Of a stretch of 64,000 nt of DNA, positions 12,401 to 21,734 are shown piece after piece. Each line of letters begins with the position of its first letter. Position 1 is the stretch's first letter. A model generated the notes under the pieces. The model worked only from the letters and a program-made list of their open reading frames with translations, did no database searches and was not told the DNA's origin. The stretch is taken from NCBI GenBank assembly GCA_003116995.1, contig BDSL01000049.1:62001-126000 (forward strand). Direction: 5' to 3'. This stretch comes from Yamagishiella unicocca (lineage: Eukaryota > Chlorophyta > Chlorophyceae > Chlamydomonadales > Volvocaceae). Made by a program: the position numbers and the translations under genes.

Positions 12401-15400
12401 GTGCCGGGGGAGGGGGAGGGAGAGCCGCTGACGCACCACCACCACCACCACTACCCGTCGCACCCAATCTGCTGTCGTCTCTGCATGGTTCCTAGTGACT
12501 TACCTGACCTATGCGTACACACCCGCACCACCACCGCCACCACCCTCATACTTCTGTCCCTGCTGCTGGCGCTACTGATGCTGCCGCTACTGATGCTGCT
12601 GCTGCTCCTTCTGCTGCCGTCCGCGCAGCCTGGCCGACAACGAGATCAGCAGCCTGGAGGGCATCGAGGGCTGTCGCGCCCTGGAGGAGCTGAGCCTGGA
12701 GGCCAACCGCGTGAGCAGCCTGGTGGGGCTGGGCGGCCTCACGAGGATGCGCAAGCTGCAGCTGGGGCAGAACAGGTGGGGGTGAGGGGAGGGGGACGGG
12801 GGTGAGGGGGGACCGGCGGGGTTTGAGGGGGGACCCGGGGGGATGAGGCGAGTCACGAGGGAGGGTGGCCGAGAAACCCGTGGTTCCGGAGGGAGGGAGG
12901 GAAGGTGGGAGGGAAGGAGGAGGGCTTAATATAGGCTTCCCATGGGCGCTGATGAAACGCTAGCTTGAGCGGAAGTGCCGTGAGCAGGTAACCCTCTCCC
13001 CGCCGCTCCCCTCGCGGGCCTTCTCGCCACCCCTCCCGGCCCCTCAGACTGGCCTCCCTGGACGCGCTGACTGGCTTGACGGGCCTTGTGCAGCTGAGTG
13101 TGGAGGACAACGAGCTAGCCACGCTGGCGGGGGCGGAGAGGCTGACCAACCTGCTGGAGCTGTACGCCGGTGCGGTGGCCGGGTCGAGGGGGGCCCCGGG
13201 TCGAGGGGAGGGGGGCCCCGGGTCGAGGGGGGGGGGGCGATCGAGGGGGGGGGGGCCGGGTTGTGGCTGACGCCTTGGGGGGCGTTGGGGGCCGGGGAGG
13301 TTTCCGGCAGGGGTGCTGGGTGTGTTTGCGGCGCCAGTGCATCGAGGCATGGCAGGGCAGGGTCTCGATGAAGGCCGGCTTGGTCTCCTCGCGCACCAAA
13401 CACGTGCGCCTCCCCTCCCTGCCCCTGCCCCTTCCTCCTCCCCTCCCTCTTCCCCTTCCCCTCCCTCCTCCCCTCCCTCTTCCCCTTCCCCTCCCTCCTC
13501 CCCTCCCTGCCCCTGCCCCTTCCTCCTCCCCTCCCTCTTCCCCTTCCCCTCCCTCCTCCCCTCCCTCTTCCCCTTCCCCTCCCTCCTCCCCTCCCTCTTC
13601 CCCTTCCCCTCCCTCCTCCCCTCCCTCTTCCCCTTCCCCTCCCTCCTCCCCTCCCTCTTCCCCTTCCCCTCCCTCCTCCCCTCCCTCTTCCCCTTCCCCT
13701 CCCTCCTCCCCTCCCTCTTCCCCTTCCCCTCCTTCGCCCCCTGCACCTCCCCCTGCACCTCCTTCGTCCCCATCCTCTTCCCCTCCCCCTGCTCCTCCCG
13801 TCTCCCCCTGCCCCCCCCCCAGGCAACAACCGCATCACCGAGCTGCGCGAAGTGCAGCGCCTGCGTGACATGCCCAAGCTCATCATCCTGGACCTGGCGG
13901 GGAACCCGCTGGCGGGCAGCCTGGCGTCAGCCGCGGCGGCAGCGGCGGCGGCAGCCGCAGCCAGCGCCTCGGGGGCGGCGGGGGCAGCAGCCGCAGCCGC
14001 AGCCGGCGGCGCCGCCGCCGCCTCGGGGCCCCCAGCGGGCGCCCAAGCGGGCGCGGGTGCATCGGTGGCTGCGGCCGCCGCGGCCGCGGCCGTTTCCGAC
14101 GACTACCGTTTGTACGTCATCTTCAACGTCCGGAAGCTCAAGGTGGGCAGCTGAGGGCACGACAACCACCGCAACCGCAACCGCCACCTGTTCTCCACTC
14201 CCGTCTTTGCGCTGGCTGCCTTCCTCAAAACAAACCGAACCGCGGAAGTGTGCCGTGCGCTGCAGGTGCCCGCAGCTTCCCCGCTCCGCTGTCAGCCCCG
14301 CATCTTCCCCGATCCTGCCGTCCGCCCTCCCCTCCACCTCCCTGCCCCATCATTACGTTCCCGTTCCTCGCGCAGACCCCTCCCTGCCGCAATCCCAACA
14401 TCCCAACCGACCTCCCAACATGCCGGTATCAGTGGCTTTGTCGGGCAATCCCAACCGACCTTCCAGCTATCCCAACCCCGTTTTTTCTACCCCTCCCCCA
14501 ACCCCTCCCCCAACCCCCCACAGGTGCTAGACGGTGTGGCGGTGAGCGCCTCCGAGCAAGCCGCCGCCAAGAACAAGTACGCCGGCCGCCTGACAGCCGA
14601 CTTCCTGGAGGAGCGGCTGGGCCACCGCCTGTTCGACCGCATACGCGACCTCGACTGCAGCGGACTGCGGATACGTGACGTGGGCAACGTGTTCCTCTCG
14701 GAGGAGCTGGAGGGGCTGCAGGTGGGGTGGGGGGCAGCTGGAGGGGATACGGGGGGGGTTGTATAAAAACCGTTATTAAAACCGTTTTACGCAACATACA
14801 GGGGGGGGGTAGGTGGAGGTGCTGCAGGGGGGGTTTGATGAGAGATTAAACTCCTAAAGGAGGGGGGGTCGCTGGAGGGGCTGCGGGTGCGGGGATGCCT
14901 CTTATCACGGCGCTCCGGGCGTGGCGCTGTGCCGCCACTGCGAGCAAGGAAAGTGATCCGACGTGGCATGACGTCACCCGACATAGCCTGACATGACGCG
15001 GCGTGACGGCCCCCGGCCTGCTCTGCGCGGCACGCAGGAGCTGAACCTGGACAACAACATGCTAGTGGACGTGTCAGGTGTGTGTCAGGGTCGGGGGCTG
15101 GGGGGCGCCTGGCGGGAGCCGGCGCCGGCCCCGGGGCCTGTGCGCCGTACGGCGGTCTGACGCAGCGTGGATCGTACAGCACGCGCAGCTGCTCGGAAGA
15201 TGCTCCTCCACGTGTATTGCATGTGAACCCCGTCGCACTGCCCCATCCATTGACGCCGCCGCCCCTCACTGACCGGCTACGCTTCCCACGTCGAGTAACC
15301 GGGTCTCCTTGCAACCCCCCCCCACCCCCCACCCCCCACACACCCACTCATCCACACACCCACACACCATCCCACAATCCAAAAACACACACACACACAA

Positions 15401-18400
15401 CCCCCCTCCCACAACCCCCTCCCCCGAAACCCCCCCCCACCCCACCTGCTCCCCCCCCCCTCCGACGCAGCCCTCGCGCTGCTGCGTCACTTGCTGGTGC
15501 TGCGCCTCAACAGCAACCGGCTGGGCGAGGAGTGCAGCTTCAACCCCGCCCGGATGCTGGAGAAGAACACGGACCTGCTGCGCGCGCTGTCGGCCCGGCA
15601 GCAGGCGGGGCAGCTCGGGAGCTCGGGCTACGTGCAGCTGGACGCCTTCCCCAGCCTGCAGGTGAATGGACAACACGGTGGGCGCGAAGTGAATCAACAA
15701 CACGGTGGGCGCGAACCCACACGCTGCCCAGTTCCCACCCACACACACGCGCGTCGTCGTGTCGGACCAACAAAACGCATCGGCCCCGAGGTTCTCAAGG
15801 CTGGATCCATCCGTGACCGGAAATTTGGAAACCCTGTCGGCTCAATGCTTGCCGGACTACGGATGTACTACGGACTACGGACCGTACTCCAGAACCGATC
15901 GGACTACAGACGGTTGCCAAGCCCGACCACGTGCTCTCCTCCCCTCCTCCCCGCAGGTGCTGCAGCTGGGCGGCAACCAGTTGGCGTCCATACCGTCCCT
16001 GCAGCTGGGCATGCTGTCGGGGCTGCGGAGCCTGTTCCTGCAGGCCAACGACATCACTCGGATTGAGGGACTGGAGGGGCTAGTCAACCTGCAGGTGCGC
16101 CGCAGTGTGGGGTGGCGGGCTACCGGTAGGGGCAGCACCACCGGTGGGGGCACCCTGGATGGGGCTACACCGGAGTGGAGGCAGCACCGAGGTGGGGTGG
16201 CGACACAGCTTCTGGACCGCTGGCTTTAGCTGCACACCCCACCCCACCCCGTCCCGCCACCCCATCCCCCTCCGTTTCCTATATCGTATAACCGGCTTCT
16301 TACACCACCCCTTCCGTCTCCTCTGTCGTGTAAGCGGGTCTGGTCTCCTCGCCACCCCCTCCCGCCTCCGCCTCCTGCTGCTGCTCCGCCTCCCTCCTGC
16401 TCTCTTCTCCTCTCCCCCCCGCCCGCCCCAATCGCACCCAGCCAGCCTGTCACGCACCCCTCGCTCAGCCCGCCTCTGGCGACCATTGTACACAATGGAC
16501 CGACCGCGAGACTTGTCGACCAATACGGTCGAGGCGCGATTGCGGTTGTCTGACCCCCTGCGTCTCCGCTCCGTCTCCTTGCCGCGCCTCTCCTCTGGAC
16601 CACCACCTTCACCGCCCTCGGTTTGTCGGCCGTGGATTCGCGGATTCCCTTAAAAACCCCAGCCCGGTCTTATCAGGTTTGGTTTTGGATTTGGATTCCA
16701 ACGCAGGAGCTGGTTCTGGATCGCAACCGCATCCGCTACCTGGATCCAGACGCCCTCAACGGCCTGCCCAGGCTGCGGGAGCTGAGGCTGGAGGAGAACG
16801 GGCTGCGGAGCTTGTCGGGCTTCCAGCCGCTGGCGAGGAGCCTGCAGGTGCGGGGGGCAGGGGCAGCGGCGGTGGCGAGGGTGAGGGCAAGGGTGAGGGC
16901 TTCGGCGCGCGCTTGTGACGTGCAATCAGGTCGGCGGCTTCATCTCGTGTGAGCCGGACCCCCCCCGCTTTCCTTCCTCCCCCCACCCGCCCTCCCCCGC
17001 CACCTTCACCGCCTTGCTTTGTCGGCCGTGGATTCACGGATTCTCTTTAAACCCACCCGCCCTCCCCCCCCCTCGCTCCCCCCCAGGCGCTCCACGTGGG
17101 CTCCAACCGCATCAGCGAGCCCCTGGACCTGGAGCGCCTCACCTCGCTGACCTCGCTGCTTGAGGTGACGCTGGCGGGCAACCCCATCAGCCGCAAAAAC
17201 AACTACCGCTCCATCGTCACCTCGCGCTGCCCCAAGCTGCAGGTGCTGGACCAGCAGGTGAGAGGCCGCCACCCCCGCTGCGCCGCCACCCACGCTGCGC
17301 CGCCACCCAGCCCTGTCCGCACGCTACACTAGACACTAGACACTAGAGTAGCACAAAGCCCCGGATACCCGTCCCTCACCCCCTCCCTCAACCCTACCCC
17401 CACCACCACCACCTTCACCGCCCTCGGCCGTGGATTCGCTGATTCTCTTATAACAACAAAACGGACGGGTCTTAATGCCCCCCCCGCCCCCACGGGTCTC
17501 CCTCGAACCCCCCCGCCTGATCGCTGCACCCCACCCAGGTGGTGTCCAGCGAGGAACGCGACTACGCGGAGCAGATCTTCACTCCGCCGGGCCAGGCCCC
17601 CATGGGCATGCCGATGGGGCCGCAGGGGCTGCCTACCTTCATGCCGCTGATGCCGTCGGGCGGCATGGTGGGCAGCCCGGGCGGCGCCACGGAGGCCATG
17701 CTGGTGGCCATGGCCGGCGGCGGCGGCGGTGGCGCCGTCGCCAACGTGGCCCTTGGCATGGGTCCTGGTGGCAAGCAGCCCATCAAGATGACCAACATCG
17801 ACTTCGCAGGTGGGGCTCGGGCCGGAGGGCTGGCTCCAGGGGGGGGCCTCGTTTGGGTATCTGGGAAGAGGAGGAGGAGGCTTCGGCGCACCTGCCCGCC
17901 CGCCTGCCTCCTTTTCACGAGGCGCTCCTCTGGTTGCGTATCCCGAGGCTTGCTGGCTGGCTGGTTGGCTGCCTGGCTTGCTGGTTTGCTGGCTGCCTGG
18001 CTTGCAGAGCTGTTCCAGGATGCCCCGTTCGGTTGCATGAAGGCCCCGTTCCGTGGCGCACATGGCTTCCCGCAGGTGTGGCGAGCGCGGCTCCTCAGGG
18101 CTACGCGCCTTCGCCTGCTGCCACCGCGGCAGCCTCCGTGCCGTCCATACAGTCCAACACGGTCGTGCTCACGGGGCCGGCGTCGTTCGGGCTGGAGGGT
18201 GTGGGCATCGCCGCCGGGGGCGGGGCGCAGGGCGGGCAGGGTCCTGGGGGCGCCAACATGTGGTCAGGGGGCCCGCAGGTGAGCCGGGGGGGAAGGGGCG
18301 GGTGGGGGTAGAAGGGCGGGAGGGGCCGCAGAGGGAGCGGAGGGTGGGGGTAGAGAGGAAACCAGTAGGTTGGGGGATAGGGAGAAGGCAGGGACGAGTG

Positions 18401-18855
18401 GGGTGAAGGAGGCGTGGGGGACAAGTGGGGTTTTAAGAGGAGGGAGGGAGAAGAGGTGCTCAACCCAACACGCCTTGCAACTACTACTGTGCGACCTCGC
18501 TACTGTGTGGGGTTTTAGCTTTTAGGGTTCCTCTTACGCTCTAAGAAACACACGACCCGCATGCCTTAACACACGACCTGCATACCCATTTACCAGCGCC
18601 GTCGTCGCGCGCAACCTTCCCCCCTCGTGCTCCCATTGCCTTGCGCTTGCCGGCCTGCCCTGCCCGGTGGGCGCAACACAGGTTGGCGGGAGGGCCGTTG
18701 GCGGGCGTGGAGGAGGCGGCGGCGCGGGCGGCGGCGGCGCGACTGGGCTCTCCCTCGCTGGGCGGGGCACGGGAGCTTCCCCGATGCCGGGCTCCTCTCC
18801 CATGCGGAAGGGGCCCGGCCAGCCTGCGGGCCGCGCAGCGAACAGTTACAAGTAG
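3401..18855 (+). CDS. LRRC9: LRRC9 orthologue, ciliary leucine-rich-repeat protein (1,664 aa, 32 exons)
   Basis: Exons: 3401-3419, 3490-3593, 3667-3720, 4071-4247, 4594-4767, 5121-5245, 5681-5834, 6241-6610, 7017-7098, 7336-7522, 7735-7983, 8447-8616, 8996-9211, 9504-9671, 10105-10204, 10517-10615, 10803-10877, 11429-11550, 11905-12029, 12254-12362, 12629-12775, 13048-13169, 13823-14142, 14524-14721, 15038-15077, 15471-15661, 15957-16094, 16707-16847, 17087-17257, 17539-17809, 18076-18278, 18682-18855. All phases agree (4,995 nt). SDS22-type LRRs lie at about residues 60-180 and 750-1450. Between them is the LRRC9-specific core, recognised from 'LCNYQTFVLFVMP', 'KKQMYYNMRVKTLRR', 'LVASRFNTADF' and 'YVFNNTLVLPEYLVDFSY'; the order is colinear with the animal protein (about 1,450 aa). 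The extra length comes from an Ala-rich insert in the 13823-14142 exon and a Gly/Met-rich disordered tail after residue 1450. The start codon was chosen because it splices in phase into 'LEELLEANG', the conserved N-terminus. One intron (11551-11904) has a GC donor. LRRC9 is associated with ciliated organisms; its molecular role is not settled. Confidence 0.88.
9230..9304 (+). repeat. GGT/GGC trinucleotide repeat in an LRRC9 intron
   Basis: An interrupted run of ggtggtggcggt-type triplets follows the donor at 9212. It is open in several frames, which creates spurious ORFs on both strands. Confidence 0.8.
9688..9806 (+). repeat. 17-bp G-rich minisatellite in an LRRC9 intron
   Basis: About seven copies of a 17-bp unit (cttgtgcggggaggggg) lie in the intron after the exon ending at 9671. 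Each unit has two G-runs, so the G-rich strand could form quadruplexes. It is not coding. Confidence 0.85.
11011..11097 (+). repeat. AAATGGG-type microsatellite
   Basis: Repeated gggaaatggg and gggaagtagg heptamer-like units lie in the LRRC9 intron between 10878 and 11428. The purine strand is the coding strand. Confidence 0.8.
11693..11885 (+). repeat. TTAGTATTCATTCATT minisatellite in the GC-AG intron
   Basis: Irregular repeats of cttagtattcattcattcac and cttaattcactg fill much of the intron 11551-11904, up to its acceptor at 11904. The patch is strikingly AT-rich within a GC-rich gene. Confidence 0.85.
13432..13735 (+). repeat. 30-bp pyrimidine-tract minisatellite
   Basis: Roughly ten copies of a C/T-only 30-bp unit (built from cctccctcttccccttcccc plus ccctcctcc) lie in the intron 13170-13822. 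The strand is almost entirely pyrimidine for 300 bp and merges with the polypyrimidine tract of the acceptor. It generates long Lys/Arg/Glu/Gly and Pro/Ser open frames that are not genes. Confidence 0.9.
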
Positions 18856-19059
18856 CCGCGGAGTGGCCGCGGGAAGACTGGGGCTGTGTTTGGGAGGAAG
18901 ACTGTCCTGGGGCTGCGTTTGACAGGAAGGCTGCGTTGACCGGTGTACTCGCCACCTCATGCGGTGGGTGGACCTTGTGTCGCTGCCGTCCCTCGTGGAC
19001 TGACTCCAGCCGTGAGCGCCCAGGCTCCACTGCGGCATCCGCTGTAGTAGTAACTGCTG

Positions 19060-19156
19060 TTAACAGAGGGCCCTAGACCAGAAGGTAGAGCCATCGGGCG
19101 CATCGCCTGGCACTGAAAGAGACGCAGGAAGAGGAACAAACTGGGACAACAGGTGG
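19060..19156 (-). mobile_element. 5'-truncated LINE 3' end in the LRRC9 3' UTR
   Basis: On the minus strand this reads ...ggcgatgcgcccgatggctctaccttctggtcta..., the same 3' module as the LINE relic at 61.1 kb. It lies between the LRRC9 stop codon and its likely poly(A) signal. Confidence 0.6.
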
Positions 19157-19192
19157 TACCCTGCCCTATCGTCATGGCGGGGCCCCCTGACT

Positions 19193-19197
19193 TGTAA
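19193..19197 (+). terminator. LRRC9: TGTAA polyadenylation signal, probable LRRC9 3' end
   Basis: TGTAA lies 338 bp after the LRRC9 stop codon and is the first such motif downstream on this strand. Confidence 0.45.
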
Positions 19198-20898
19198 GTT
19201 ATCCGTGTGCCCGAGCTACGTTTGCCTGACTGCGTGCCTCCGCCTTCTGCCTACTGAGAGAGAGGATTGGGGGGATTGGGGCTGGCTGGTTACAACGCCG
19301 TGATTCTCCAACCTCCATACTCTGGCCACCACCGAGCTGTACATGGTGTGAAGGATGTTACGATGCGTGTCCCCCCCAGCTGGGAGAAGGCGCTAGGCCG
19401 CGGACGCGCGGCAGCGTGACGTGGTCTCGGACGTGCGGAGGCGTCTCAAGCCTTCGGTGATGTACCATGCAAGGCGCACGCCGCAGCACCGGCAATGCAA
19501 CACGTACCGCTCCGGCGTGCTGGCAGCTGTTGGTGCCCTGCCACTGGAGGCGCCCACGTGACAGGCACTGCTCGGCGCAGCGATGCGCCGTCCCAGTCAG
19601 AGCTACAGCAGTGGGCGACACCTCACGTGGCCGCATCGGAGTCAGGTCACGAGGTCATGGTACAGCTGGTGGATGCGACTCACGTATTGGCATCCATCTA
19701 CTGGACGGCAGACGCAATGTGGATGTGGACCCATGTGGACCCATGGTTCGGCTTTAGGGGCTGGTGCGGGGGGTGGACTCAGAACATGTAGGGAGGCCAT
19801 TCCGTGCAATGAGCACCGGTCAGAAGCGTGCTCTCTGTTGGTGGCAGCACGCAACCTCTGGTAACACATATTTTCTGTCAACCTTCTCCGCTATTCCCCG
19901 CGAACGGTTTCAGAGTCCATGTCTTGTCCACTGTATGTACGTATCGAGGATAATGACACTACTCGTCTTCCCTTCCTGCAACGGTGGCCTCGCGGCCTGC
20001 CGACTCAACGCTCTCGGCGTCTCCGCAAAGAGTGACAATCACACGTTAGTAAGGGCTCTTTAAATTGCATCAATGGCCGGTTGCAACACCTCGGCTACAG
20101 GTTCGCTATCAATTTGCCGCTACCGCGGCCGGGTGCAACACCCGGTTGCCCCAGCTCGCTCAAAACAACGCGGCGAGTACTCCGTTACCCCACGACAGCT
20201 GCGTGCCCATGGGTGGGACGACAGGGGCAATACGTAAAACAACTTTAGAGCCTAAAGCGTCGCAACACGGCGGATAGCAGTCAGCGTGACACTCTAAAGG
20301 CTAGAAGCTCTCCAAGAAGGTACGATAAAGACATACTATCGTACAAGAGCCAGCCGTCTGATGCTGAAAAGCCTACGCATCTTGTCGACTGATTGTAAAA
20401 CAAGGACCTTAAGAAGTCCCGTTCCGAGCGTGAGGCCGAACCTCGAAGCACGCCGCGGCAAAAACCCTGATACCGCACACAGCCTCGGCGATAGAACCGT
20501 CCAACAATCATGGCGTTTCACGCCCTTGCCTGCGTGCATAGCTCGCGAAATACTTGATAAACACAGCGGGGAAAGACGTGCACTTCTAAAAGATGTCCAC
20601 ATATATATCGACTGCATTAGCCTGTAAGGGCGACCCTCCTCGGGGGTGGGTTGTAAACCAACAACATACCGTACACACAGCAATATGCAGCAGCATAAGG
20701 GACCAAGCAGCTGTCATTCAGGAGCGCCTTCGACGTACGGACGAATGATTGTGTCGCACGGCATAGGAATACATCGCGCCCAGCCAGACCGCATCCAGAT
20801 GGTCTATCTGTCAGGGCTTCTGGGGACTGCCCAGCAACACAACAACACATGCGGGCAAGTCCCTCGTGCTTTGTTCTTCAAGGTTCGCTACACCATTC

Positions 20899-20993
20899 CG
20901 CAATGAGGACACGCATACGCAATGAGGACACGGAAACGCAATGAGGACACGGATACGCAATGAGGACACAAATACGCAATGAGGACACGGATG
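20899..20993. repeat. 19-bp minisatellite, five copies
   Basis: A unit resembling cgcaatgaggacacggata recurs with a 19-bp period; caatgagg starts at 20901, 20920, 20939, 20958 and 20977. Confidence 0.9.
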
Positions 20994-21390
20994 AACGAGG
21001 TTTTTGCGGAGGTAAAGATGATGGACGAGATATGGACGAGATACTGCTCTGGCAAGACACGTCGCCTACGTTTCGCAACGAGGAGCGCAGGCGGGGTACA
21101 ACCCGCCGAATGCTAACTGCGCGCCACACTGTTTGGAGCCTCAGCTAGATTAGTAAATAAGAAGCAGACGCACGGCCATCTGTCCAACAGTGTTGCGTAA
21201 AATGAAATCAGCCGCTGTATGAAGACAAGTGTGCAACGCCCTTTGCCCCATGCCCGCAATAACCCGGGTAACAGTTACTGTTAACCTGGGCACCTTGCCA
21301 CCAGCGAGACACCCAAGTAACGCAGCCATTCGACGGCCGCAACCTGGAAGCTAATACCTCCGACAGTCTCCGAAGCTATACCGCACTCAT

Positions 21391-21568
21391 TTCCGCCCAA
21401 GCGCCGCCCAGCAAAGGCAAATGCGGTTATCCGCGCCAAGCGCCGCCCAACAAAGGCAAATGCGGTTATCTGCGCCAAGCGCAGCCCAACAAAGGCAAAT
21501 GCGGTCATCCGCGCCAAGCGCAGCCCAACAAAGGCAAATGCGGTCATCCGCGCCAAGCGCCGCCCAAC
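21391..21568. repeat. 39-bp minisatellite, about 4.5 copies
   Basis: The unit combines gcgccaagcgccgcccaac with aaaggcaaatgcggttatcc. The segment caaaggcaa starts at 21412, 21451, 21490 and 21529, an exact 39-bp (13-codon) period. It lies just beyond the kinase stop codon, so it is either in that gene's 3' UTR or intergenic. Confidence 0.9.
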
Positions 21569-21734
21569 GTGTGCCACGCGATGACGTGGCCACACACACG
21601 CAGGTACGCAACCCATCCTACTCGTAAGCGGCTTCGCTCCCTGAGACAAAGTCGAGCCATTGCCGTGTCGGTCGCATTGAAGAATAGAGAGCCTCAAGCT
21701 CGAGGGACCATCCTTTTCACTAGAGCCATGAATC

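Larger units (their letters stand above)
19198..21734. other. Convergent intergenic region between LRRC9 and the receptor kinase
   Basis: No supported gene was found. The open frames here (for example 19495-19791) have no splice-consistent neighbours and no recognisable family. The stretch presumably contains the 3' UTR of the minus-strand kinase gene and two minisatellites, annotated separately. Confidence 0.5.

Noticed and set aside
12853..13886. Long minus-strand open frames rich in Gly-Lys-Arg-Glu and Gly-Arg repeats
   Set aside because: They are the antisense reading of the 30-bp pyrimidine repeat inside an LRRC9 intron; LRR exons lie on the plus strand on both sides.
19358..19791. Overlapping open frames on both strands after LRRC9
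   Set aside because: No family resemblance and no supporting splice or start context; probably chance frames in GC-rich DNA.
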